A stretch of DNA of 28,896 bases, taken from NCBI GenBank assembly GCA_045604705.1, contig JAZUOO010000004.1:1-28896 (forward strand). The letters are read 5' to 3'. The first letter of the stretch is position 1; each line of letters opens with the position of its first letter. The notes under the pieces are model-generated. The model did no database searches and was not told the origin of the DNA. It was given only the letters and a program-made list of their open reading frames with translations. A program made the position numbers and the translations under genes. Origin of the DNA: SIG622 sp045604705 (GTDB lineage Bacteria > Bacillota > Clostridia > Oscillospirales > CAG-382). This document shows, in pieces, positions 15,214 to 22,468 of the stretch.

Positions 15214-17100
15214 ATGAATAACAACGGCAAATGTCCCCGCAGAAACACAGGCGGGGCAATTCTGGATATGCATCCCACTCAGCTCCGATGCGGTGAGGAT
15301 ACCGACATGGATACCCAAACAAAGTCGGAACAGCGTATCGTTGCAACGGAAAAGAAGTTCCAAAGCGACAACTTCCAGTCTCCATACATTAAAGGAATGA
15401 CAGGAGAACGGAAATATGCTCGGCAACCCGCCGTGCCGATTCCCGAACCCACATACGGTAATAACACAAACATAAAATCGGAATCCGATAAAACATCCGA
15501 AAAGGAAAACAAAGCGAGAACAGCAGTAAATACTGTGCTGTGTGCCGTCTTTGCCTTAACTCTTATCATGGGGGGAATCTTCTCCGTGTTCCACATGACA
15601 GGTAATGGCGGTCCCCGCTATTCCGAATACGAAAAGAGAAATCTCCAAGAAGCTCCCGAGCCGACTCTTTCTGCCATTGCCGACGGAAGCTACGCTGAAA
15701 ATTTTGATAAATTCTTCTCGGATAACTTCCCGATGCGAGAGGAAATGGTTAAAGGTGCAACTACACTCAAACGGTTCAGGGGCATAAGGGCATTCATCAA
15801 AGACGCAAAACAGGTTATCCACGGCGACAATGACATATATTCCGACGGTGAAATGGAGATTATCGTAAATGAGGAAAAATTCAGTAATGCACCGCAAATA
15901 CTGATCCCGGGACTTGACACTGTAAACGTACAAATACCTGCCGAATCACCTGAGAAAAACGAAAATATGACTTATCAGACCCCAAATTCCGAAGAAACCG
16001 AAACTCCAGTCGCAACGGAATCACAGGAGGCTGAAACCTTAGAATCGGCAGCAGACGAATCAGAAAAAGCTCCGGAAGTACAAGCTACAAATTCGGATAC
16101 AACATCTTCCTCTGTACAAACCAACACACCAAGCCAAGTTCCCGCGACAGATAACAAGCCGTCAGAATCCCCTGAGAAACAACCGGAAAGCGGAGTGCTC
16201 AAAGGTGATAAGCGTGATACAATCTACATCATAGGCGATACTGCATACGAATATTTCAGAGGAAACATTAAGTCCTCCAACGACTATATTAATGTAATAA
16301 ACACCTACGCAAAATATATCCCCGAAAACATAAACATCTATACATTGGTAATTCCAACCCATCCCGAATTCGGACTCACCGGTGCCGACAGAAGTGTATC
16401 CAATGACCAGAAACCCATCCTTGACCACATAGGAAACAACCTTGATGCACGTGTAATATTCGTAGATCCATACGCTAAGCTTCAAGCGGCATACAATAAC
16501 GGCGAATATCTCTATTTCAGAACCGACCACCACTGGACGATAAGAGGTGCATACTGTGCATACGCCGAATTTTGCGAAACTGCAGGGATAACCCCGGTAC
16601 CGTCGGAAGACTACGAAAAGGGCGTTATAGAGCCGTTCCTTGGAACTTTCTACAGTGCATCGGGCAGGGAACAGGCACTTGCAAATAACCCGGATTACGT
16701 GGAATATTTCATGATAGACATCCCCTGCACCGTCACAAGGTATTCCACCGATAATTTATCATCAACCTCAAAGGGCAAGCTCTACTACAAATCAGTTCGC
16801 GGAACATCCAACGGCTATCTTTCATTCATGGGCGGTGATTTTCCGTATGTACACATAAAAACGGAAAATACCAACGGCAAAAAACTGATGATATTCAAGG
16901 AATCCTTCGGCAACCCCCTCATAGGACTTCTTGCTCCGCATTTTGAAGAAATCCACGTTGCGGATATTAGATACTTTCCCTTGAACTCCGTCAATTTTAT
17001 TACTCAATACGGAATAACCGATGTTCTTTTCTGCAACGGAATAATGTCCGCAAATTCCAAAGCAAGAATCAATGACTTGCTTGAGCTGATGAATAAATAA
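15214..17100 (+). CDS. DHHW-motif, AlgX/SGNH-like membrane-anchored protein
   Basis: A 628-aa protein. A cytoplasmic N-terminal tail of about 100 residues precedes one transmembrane helix (about 104-126). Next is the EKRNLQEAPEPTLSAIADGSYAENFDKFFSDNFPMRE segment (in two parts, residues 140-176) that typifies the DHHW family. A Pro/Glu/Ser/Thr-rich linker (about 243-327) follows, then the AlgX/AlgJ-like domain with TDHHWT (residues 437-442) and a later KESFGNPLIGLLAPHF. DHHW/AlgX-type proteins act with MBOAT O-acyltransferases in acetylating exported polysaccharides, so a surface-glycan role is inferred. No MBOAT gene is in the window. The ATG at 15214 follows AAAAGGAT at about 11 nt. A large palindrome follows the stop. 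Confidence 0.85.
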   Translation: MNNNGKCPRRNTGGAILDMHPTQLRCGEDTDMDTQTKSEQRIVATEKKFQSDNFQSPYIKGMTGERKYARQPAVPIPEPTYGNNTNIKSESDKTSEKENKARTAVNTVLCAVFALTLIMGGIFSVFHMTGNGGPRYSEYEKRNLQEAPEPTLSAIADGSYAENFDKFFSDNFPMREEMVKGATTLKRFRGIRAFIKDAKQVIHGDNDIYSDGEMEIIVNEEKFSNAPQILIPGLDTVNVQIPAESPEKNENMTYQTPNSEETETPVATESQEAETLESAADESEKAPEVQATNSDTTSSSVQTNTPSQVPATDNKPSESPEKQPESGVLKGDKRDTIYIIGDTAYEYFRGNIKSSNDYINVINTYAKYIPENINIYTLVIPTHPEFGLTGADRSVSNDQKPILDHIGNNLDARVIFVDPYAKLQAAYNNGEYLYFRTDHHWTIRGAYCAYAEFCETAGITPVPSEDYEKGVIEPFLGTFYSASGREQALANNPDYVEYFMIDIPCTVTRYSTDNLSSTSKGKLYYKSVRGTSNGYLSFMGGDFPYVHIKTENTNGKKLMIFKESFGNPLIGLLAPHFEEIHVADIRYFPLNSVNFITQYGITDVLFCNGIMSANSKARINDLLELMNK

Positions 17101-17119
17101 TATTATGCAGGAACCTGCT

Positions 17120-17165
17120 TTGATATGCACTTCCATAAGTGTCTAACTTTTGGGGTGCATATCAA
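17120..17165. repeat. 46-bp palindrome, terminator and/or IS-end remnant
   Basis: TTGATATGCAC (17120-17130) and GTGCATATCAA (17155-17165) are perfect 11-bp inverted arms around 24 nt, followed by TTTTATAG. An inner CACTT/AAGTG pair can also form. It lies 20 nt after the DHHW stop and could terminate that transcript. The right half (GTGTCTA, 15 nt, ATCA; 17139-17164) has the spacing of the candidate IS end at 114-139. Confidence 0.5.
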
Positions 17166-17221
17166 TTTTATAGGGCGTTGTTTTTGAAATTTAAAAAAAT
17201 TGAAAACTTATCCATACCCTC

Positions 17222-17250
17222 TTGACATATCAAAAACCGTATGCTATAAT
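17222..17250 (+). promoter_or_regulatory. Perfect consensus sigma-A promoter
   Basis: TTGACA (17222-17227), a 17-nt spacer and TATAAT (17245-17250): an exact consensus match. It starts transcription near 17257, at the 5' edge of the T-box leader. Confidence 0.88.
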
Positions 17251-17256
17251 GTACGA

Positions 17257-17542
17257 TGTATAAAGGCTTTGACGAAGAGTGCATACCGTATAAAACCTTC
17301 AAGAGAAGTGGCGGTCGGTGCAAGCCATAAGGCAATGCGGATATGTTTGTAGCTTCCGAGCCGAGGGAAGAAAGCATTTGTAAAAAGAGCAAAAGTAAGT
17401 AGACCCCTCCGAGTATGCTGCGTAAGTGCTGGTAGGGGTAAAGGCCCCGAAAGAGGCGATAGTTATCGCAATTTGAGTGGTACCGCGGGTGAAATCTACA
17501 CTCGTCTCAAAGGTAAAATCCATACTTTGAGGCGGGTTTTTT
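17257..17542 (+). promoter_or_regulatory. T-box leader (tRNA-sensing riboswitch)
   Basis: The leader controls the downstream ligase gene by reading uncharged tRNA. Stem I has a basal helix GGCT/AGCC (17265-17268 with 17359-17362), GAAG/CTTC (17274-17277 with 17353-17356) and a 10-bp helix, one bulge (17282-17291 with 17335-17345). The distal AGAGAAGTGGCGGTCGGTGC region carries the AG bulge and T-loop features. The specifier loop strand is TTTGTAG (17346-17352); by alignment to the glyQ Stem I layout the codon is GUA (Val, 17349-17351). The T-box TGGTACCGCGG is at 17478-17488; its UGGU pairs with ACCA, predicting discriminator base A. The terminator is CGTCTCAAAG/CTTTGAGGCG (17503-17512 with 17525-17534) plus T6 (17537-17542). 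Confidence 0.93.
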
Positions 17543-17586
17543 ATTTGCCGCCAAAAAGTAAATAACACTCAGAATGGAGAGGTCAA

Positions 17587-19881
17587 ATGGAAAACTTCAA
17601 CGACATCAACTTGAAAATTCGCGAAATGGCTCTACGTATCCGTGAACTTCGTGAAATCGAAAACCTTACACCCGAGGAAATGGCCGGGAAGACAGACGTC
17701 ACTGTAGAAGAATATATAAAGTGCGAAAACGGTGAGTCGGATCTTAACTTTGCATTCATCTATAGATGTGCCGCAGCTCTTAAAGTAAACGTAACCGATA
17801 TTATCGAGGGTTACAGCCCGAATCTTAAATCCTATACCGTAACAAGAGCAGGTACAGGTCAGCAGATCGCCAAGGCTCACGGCATGGTATATCATAACCT
17901 CGCATACGCATTCAAAAACAGAATCGCAGAACCCCTTTTCGTTGTAAGCTCCTACGATGAAGAAGCACAGAATAAAGACATCGAGCTTACAACCCACGAG
18001 GGACAGGAATGTGATATTGTAATAGAGGGTAACCTCATGGTACAGGTCGGCGATCACAAGGAAGTACTCGGCCCCGGCGACACCATCTACTACGACTCTG
18101 ATACCCCTCACGGAATGATCGCAGTCGGAGGTAAGGACTGTAAGTTCTATGCCATAGTTCTCAGAGCCGAGGTTGCCGATACCGAATCCAACGCAAAGGA
18201 TATTGTCCCCACCGAAAACATAATCGGACATATCCACAGAGATACCAAGGACAGAATCTACCACAAGTTTATAGATATAGTAGAAGACGATGCGGGAACA
18301 CCCACGTCAATCACTTTCAAGAACAAGGAAAAGTTCAACTTTGCTTTTGACCTTGTAGATGAGCTTTCAAAACGTGAGCCGGAAAAGCTTGCAATGCTCC
18401 ATATCTCCAAGGATAAGACAGTAAGACGTTTTACATTCACAGATATGAGAAAGCTCTCCTCTCAGGTGGCAAACTACTTCGCATCCCTGGGTATTGTCAA
18501 GGGCGACAGAGTAATGCTCATCCTCAAGCGTCACTATCAGTTCTGGATAGCAATGCTCGGTCTTAACAAGCTCGGTGCAGTTGCAATTCCCGCAGTTGAC
18601 CAGCTCCAGGAGCACGACCTCGAATACAGATTCAACTCCGCAGGCGTTTCCGCAGTAGTTTGTACCGCAGACGGCGAAATTGCACAGAGAATTGACAACG
18701 TAGCCGCAACTTGCCCCACACTCAAAGATAAAATGATTGTCGGCGGTAAAAAAGACGGCTGGCGTGACTTTGATGAAGAGTTCAAGCGTTTCAGTACCCA
18801 CTTTGAAAGAAACGAAGATTCTCCCTGCGGCATGGACACAATGCTCATGTACTTTACATCGGGTACTTCCGGCTATCCCAAGATTGCAACACACAACTAT
18901 ACATATCCTCTCGGACACTTCCACACGGCAAAGTATTGGCATAATGTAGATCCCGACGGACTTCACTTCACAATTTCCGATACAGGCTGGGCAAAGGCAA
19001 TGTGGGGTAAGCTCTATGGTCAGTGGCTGTGCGAGGCGGCAACATTCGTATACGACTTTGACAGATTTGACGCCGCAGACATTCTCCCCATGTTTGCAGA
19101 GCATCATATCACCACGTTCTGCGCACCTCCCACAATGCTCCGAATGATGATAAAGCAGGACATCAGTAAATACGATTTCTCCTCAGTTCGTCATATGACA
19201 ACAGCGGGTGAAGCACTTAATCCCGAAGTTTACCGTCAGTTTGAAAAGGCAACGGGACTTCAGATTAAAGAGGGATTCGGTCAGACGGAAAGCACAATGA
19301 TAGTCGGAAACCTTGTCGGTAAACCTCATAAGATAGGTTCAATGGGTAAGCCCGCACCTATTTATAAGGTTGAGCTCCACGATGCAGACGGTAATCAGGT
19401 AAAGACCAGTGAATCCGGCGAAATCGTTATCAATGTAAAAGATGGCGCACCCTGCGGACTTTTCACAGGCTACTACAATGACGAAGAAAAGACAAAAGAA
19501 GTATGGTACGACGGTTATTACCACACAGGCGACGTTGCGTGGCGAGATGAAGACGGTTACTATTGGTATGTCGGACGTGTGGATGACGTTATCAAGTCAT
19601 CAGGCTACCGCATAGGTCCGTTTGAAATAGAAAGCGTTATCATGGAGCTCCCCTATGTCCTCGAATGCGGTGTATCCGCAGTGCCGGATGAGGTAAGAGG
19701 TCAGATAGTAAAGGCAAGCATTGTTCTCGTAAAGGGAACAGAGCCTACGGAAGAACTAAAGAAAGAAATCCAGAACTACGTCAAGGAAAAGACCGCACCA
19801 TATAAGTACCCGAGAATCGTGGAATTTAAGGAAAGTCTCCCCAAGACGGTTAGCGGAAAGATTCAGCGTAATAAGCTCTGA
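17587..19881 (+). CDS. XRE-cupin-acyl-CoA synthetase fusion under T-box control
   Basis: A 764-aa protein with three parts. Residues about 14-75 are an XRE-type helix-turn-helix (LREIENLTPEEMAGKTDVTV). Residues about 95-192 are a cupin (metal-site-like H137, E141 and H175, with GPGDTIYYD). Residues about 245-764 are a complete ANL-superfamily acyl-CoA synthetase, closest by eye to the medium-chain (MACS) type. Ligase motifs are P-loop FTSGTSGYPK (423-432), GFGQTES (563-569), YHTGD (645-649), GRVDDVIKSSGYRIGPFEIE (663-682) and PKTVSGKIQR with catalytic lysine K758. It should activate a carboxylic acid to its CoA thioester via an acyl-AMP. The substrate is unknown. T-box control suggests a branched-chain or aryl acid used to make an amino acid; this is inference. 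The ribosome site is GGAGAGG, 4 nt before the ATG. Confidence 0.88.
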   Translation: MENFNDINLKIREMALRIRELREIENLTPEEMAGKTDVTVEEYIKCENGESDLNFAFIYRCAAALKVNVTDIIEGYSPNLKSYTVTRAGTGQQIAKAHGMVYHNLAYAFKNRIAEPLFVVSSYDEEAQNKDIELTTHEGQECDIVIEGNLMVQVGDHKEVLGPGDTIYYDSDTPHGMIAVGGKDCKFYAIVLRAEVADTESNAKDIVPTENIIGHIHRDTKDRIYHKFIDIVEDDAGTPTSITFKNKEKFNFAFDLVDELSKREPEKLAMLHISKDKTVRRFTFTDMRKLSSQVANYFASLGIVKGDRVMLILKRHYQFWIAMLGLNKLGAVAIPAVDQLQEHDLEYRFNSAGVSAVVCTADGEIAQRIDNVAATCPTLKDKMIVGGKKDGWRDFDEEFKRFSTHFERNEDSPCGMDTMLMYFTSGTSGYPKIATHNYTYPLGHFHTAKYWHNVDPDGLHFTISDTGWAKAMWGKLYGQWLCEAATFVYDFDRFDAADILPMFAEHHITTFCAPPTMLRMMIKQDISKYDFSSVRHMTTAGEALNPEVYRQFEKATGLQIKEGFGQTESTMIVGNLVGKPHKIGSMGKPAPIYKVELHDADGNQVKTSESGEIVINVKDGAPCGLFTGYYNDEEKTKEVWYDGYYHTGDVAWRDEDGYYWYVGRVDDVIKSSGYRIGPFEIESVIMELPYVLECGVSAVPDEVRGQIVKASIVLVKGTEPTEELKKEIQNYVKEKTAPYKYPRIVEFKESLPKTVSGKIQRNKL

Positions 19882-20020
19882 TTTTAAGCGGTAAAATTTC
19901 GGTATGTTACTATAAGAATTATGTTGCGTTTGTTCGCTGTTTTGCGGATGGGCGCAACTTTTTGTTGACTTTTTTGCGGGATATGGTATGACTTTAACAG
20001 ATAAATCGTAGGTGCGGTTG

Positions 20021-20238
20021 ATGAGTAAGCGCGGGGGAGTGTTGCGGGTATTTGACAATGGCGAAATTCCCCCATGACTCCGATAAGGAATCGGAAACCT
20101 TTGAAATCCGTCCCGTATGCTTTTGGGGAGAATGATTCATTGCAGTATCTTAAGCCCAATTACCCGGGTAGTACGAACAGAGTTCCCTTAAATGAGACGA
20201 AAAAGAGCTTTGCTTTATTCGTTGCAAAGGATAAGTAA
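20021..20238 (+). pseudogene. Two short coupled frames, probable gene or repeat remnant
   Basis: Frame one (20021-20077, 18 codons) and frame two (20074-20238, 54 codons) share an ATGA junction after a run of five C residues. Shifting frame at the C-run fuses them into one roughly 70-residue product. No ribosome site of quality precedes either, and no family is recognised. The peptide style suggests a multicopy intergenic element of this genome group rather than a functional gene; that is an impression and untested. Confidence 0.3.
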
Positions 20239-20425
20239 GTCTTGCCATATGTCAGACCGCCGATGGATAGTGAATTGAAGTGAGTTTTCAAACTATTAAA
20301 TTCGTTGGTAATGTAAAAGCTCTGCGGGAATCAAAAACGGAGATTTTTGTCTAAGTTGAATAAAATAAATTCATCCACGCTATGCAAATTTGCTGTGTAT
20401 GGACCTGTTTTTTTGCCTTTCACTA

Positions 20426-20454
20426 TTGAAATACACAATTGATTGTGGTATAAT
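20426..20454 (+). promoter_or_regulatory. Upstream promoter of the histidine operon
   Basis: TTGAAA (20426-20431), 17 nt, and a perfect TATAAT (20449-20454). Transcription would begin near 20461, giving a leader of about 177 nt. Confidence 0.65.
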
Positions 20455-20528
20455 ATAATGTAATTTTATATTTGTAGAATGTGAGAAATACAAAACTGTA
20501 GCAAAAATCCACATTTTGGTATTGCATA

Positions 20529-20557
20529 TTGACTTCAACGCTTTAGCGTGTTAAAAT
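20529..20557 (+). promoter_or_regulatory. Second his promoter with dyad in the spacer
   Basis: TTGACT (20529-20534), 17 nt, and TAAAAT (20552-20557). The spacer contains the dyad ACGCTTTAGCGT (20538-20549, 5-bp arms). A second, overlapping weak dyad GTTA/TAAC spans 20550-20563. A repressor bound there would block RNA polymerase; a HisR/YerC-type regulator is one possibility, by inference. Confidence 0.6.
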
Positions 20558-20637
20558 GATAACGCAATAAAACAAAATTTGATAATATATAATACGGTAT
20601 CTTGTTGTACGGCAAAATATACCCGAAAGGATTTACC

Positions 20638-21756
20638 ATGAATTTTGACATTTCGGTTCTTAAGAACGACGAAAAAGCCATCTTCGGTCTGCGCTCCATT
20701 TACCGCAGATACGGCTACTCACAGTATAAGATGAGTAAATTTGAGGAATACGACCTTTATGTAAGAAATAAGGACTTTCTTGTTTCCGATAACATTATTA
20801 CATTTACCGATACCAACGGAAAGCTGCTTGCACTAAAGCCCGATGTTACGCTTTCCATAATTAAGAACGGCAAGGATACTCCGGGGGTTATCGAAAAGGT
20901 TTACTACAACGAAAACGTATACAGAGTTTCAAAGGGAAGCCATCAGTTTAAAGAGATTATGCAGGTCGGTCTTGAATGTATTGGGGATATTGATTCATAC
21001 TGCGTTTATGAGGTTCTCACTCTTGCAGCGGAAAGCCTTGCGAGCATTTCGGAAAACTGCGTGCTTGATATTTCCCACTTGGGTATTCTTTCGGATGTGC
21101 TCTCATCTCTCGGGGTTTCACATGATGCGGAGAAAAAGATAGTCAAGTGCATAGGCGAGAAGTCCGTGCATGAAATTGCTTCCATTTGTAAAAACGAGGG
21201 TGCAGACGAAAATAGCGTTAAAATGCTTCTTGATATTGTGGGTACTTACGGAAGCATATCAGATTGTCTGCCCAAGCTCTCCGGTATCCTTGGTGATAAT
21301 GAGAATATGAAAGAGCTGGAAAGCATCGCCAATGCCATTATGAAAACTCCCTTTGCAAACAAGTTCAGAATTGATTTTTCCGTTGTCGGCGATATGAATT
21401 ATTACAATGGTATAGTATTTAAGGGCTTTGTTGACGGCATTCCCAACGGTATTCTCTCCGGTGGTCGATACGACAGACTTATGAGTAAAATGGGAAGAAA
21501 AAGCGGTGCCATTGGTTTTGCTGTATATCTCGATATGCTTGAACGTCTTTCGGATGATATGGGTGAATACGATGTTGATGCCGTTGTTCTTTACGATGAT
21601 ACAACGGATATGGCCGCACTTTGTGATGCACTCAAGCTTTTCTCAATAAACGGTCAGAGCGTAATGGCACAAAAAGCCGTTCCCGAAAACATAAAATACA
21701 GACAGCTTCTGAAGATTAAAGAGAGGGGAGTGGAGATTCTTGAAAACAATGCTTAA
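20638..21756 (+). CDS. hisZ: ATP phosphoribosyltransferase regulatory subunit HisZ
   Basis: HisZ is a catalytically inactive histidyl-tRNA-synthetase-like protein that forms the octameric ATP phosphoribosyltransferase with short-form HisG. The 372-aa sequence has class II synthetase-like features: IYRRYGYSQYKMSKFEEYDL (motif 1 region), LLALKPDVTLSI and VYRVSKGSHQFKEIMQVGLE (motif 2-like), and YYNGIVFKGFVDG with LSGGRYDRL (motif 3-like). The ATG at 20638 is chosen because AAAGG lies 7 nt upstream; an in-frame ATG-less extension to 20602 lacks a ribosome site. It lacks the anticodon-binding length of a true HisS. It is the first gene of the operon and overlaps hisG. Confidence 0.9.
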   Translation: MNFDISVLKNDEKAIFGLRSIYRRYGYSQYKMSKFEEYDLYVRNKDFLVSDNIITFTDTNGKLLALKPDVTLSIIKNGKDTPGVIEKVYYNENVYRVSKGSHQFKEIMQVGLECIGDIDSYCVYEVLTLAAESLASISENCVLDISHLGILSDVLSSLGVSHDAEKKIVKCIGEKSVHEIASICKNEGADENSVKMLLDIVGTYGSISDCLPKLSGILGDNENMKELESIANAIMKTPFANKFRIDFSVVGDMNYYNGIVFKGFVDGIPNGILSGGRYDRLMSKMGRKSGAIGFAVYLDMLERLSDDMGEYDVDAVVLYDDTTDMAALCDALKLFSINGQSVMAQKAVPENIKYRQLLKIKERGVEILENNA

Positions 21757-22399
21757 TATTGCACTTCCCAAAGGAAGACTTGGCGAAAAGGTTTACGCCA
21801 TGTTTGAAAATGCGGGGCTTGAATGTCCTGCGATACATGAGCCCGGAAGAAAGCTGATATTTGAAAATGAGGAAAAGGGTGTTCGTTATTTTTGGGTAAA
21901 ACCCTCGGACGTTGCGATATACGTTGAAAGAGGCGCAGCAGACATCGGTGTTGCGGGTAAGGATATTCTGCTTGAATATGAACCCGACATATATGAGCTT
22001 CTTGACCTTGACATAGGTAAATGCAGAATGGCGGTTGCGGCGAAGAACGACTTTCGTGACAATCCTCAGAAAACACTGAGAGTTGCCACAAAGTTTGCAA
22101 ATTGTGCAAGGAATTACTATACAAGCCTCGGGCGTGAGATTGATATAATTCACCTCAACGGCTCTATTGAGATTGCTCCGATTCTTGATTTGTCTGACGT
22201 AATCGTGGACATCGTTGAAACCGGAAGCACGCTCAAGGAAAACAACTTGCGTGTATTCGAGGAAATTTTCCCGATAAGTGCAAGACTCATTGCCAACAAA
22301 ACCAGCTTCAAATTCAAGAACGACAGAATAGAAGATGCGGCAAAGAAGCTTTCGGTGGAAGTTGAGAAGATGAAAGCGGAAAAGGCAAAAAAAGAATAA
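21740..22399 (+). CDS. hisG: ATP phosphoribosyltransferase catalytic subunit HisG, short form
   Basis: First enzyme of histidine synthesis: ATP plus PRPP give phosphoribosyl-ATP. At 219 aa it is the short form, without the C-terminal histidine-binding ACT-like domain, so it needs HisZ. Motifs are NIALPKGRLGEKV at the N-terminus, DIGVAGKDILLE and the PRPP-binding LSDVIVDIVETGSTLKENNL. The TTG at 21740 has GGAG at 4 nt and GGGGAG at 9 nt, whereas the ATG at 21749 is 13 nt or more away, so the TTG is preferred. It overlaps the end of hisZ by 17 nt, which suggests translational coupling. Confidence 0.93.
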   Translation: MKTMLNIALPKGRLGEKVYAMFENAGLECPAIHEPGRKLIFENEEKGVRYFWVKPSDVAIYVERGAADIGVAGKDILLEYEPDIYELLDLDIGKCRMAVAAKNDFRDNPQKTLRVATKFANCARNYYTSLGREIDIIHLNGSIEIAPILDLSDVIVDIVETGSTLKENNLRVFEEIFPISARLIANKTSFKFKNDRIEDAAKKLSVEVEKMKAEKAKKE

Positions 22400-22407
22400 C
22401 CTTGTAG

Positions 22408-22429
22408 GGAACGACCTATGTGTCGTTCC
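22408..22429 (+). repeat. Intra-operon palindrome between hisG and hisD
   Basis: GGAACGAC (22408-22415) and GTCGTTCC (22422-22429) are perfect 8-bp arms around a 6-nt loop. No T-run follows, so it is not a terminator. It resembles the short palindromic units found many times in genomes of this group. It may stabilise or cleave the mRNA between hisG and hisD. Confidence 0.6.
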
Positions 22430-22468
22430 GCATTGATTGACCGAGAAAAAAGACAGGACGGAAATAAA

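Larger units (their letters stand above)
19882..20637. other. Gene-poor 756-bp region with ORF remnants and his promoters
   Basis: No intact recognisable gene is present. A short frame at 20021-20077 (MSKRGGVLRVFDNGEIPP) ends on an ATGA overlap with a 54-codon frame at 20074-20238 (MTPIRNRKPLKSVPYAFGEN onward). A self-complementary GCAAATTTGC sits at 20384-20393, and a T7 run at 20408-20414 follows an imperfect dyad (20373-20402) that might terminate the ligase transcript. Two promoters for the histidine genes occupy the right end. Base composition of the left half is more G-rich than that of the surrounding intergenic DNA. Confidence 0.5.

Noticed and set aside
14655..15278. A 207-codon minus-strand frame across the DUF2344 gene and the start of the DHHW gene.
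   Set aside because: It is the complement of recognisable coding sequence and has no recognisable domain.
18367..19107. A 246-codon minus-strand open frame within the ligase gene.
   Set aside because: Antisense to the conserved AMP-binding domain; composition (many Cys, Val) is typical of a shadow frame and no ribosome site is evident.
20455..20637. A T-box or histidine-rich leader peptide ahead of hisZ.
   Set aside because: No GGTACCGCGG-like sequence, no terminator hairpin with T-run and no short frame with His codons.
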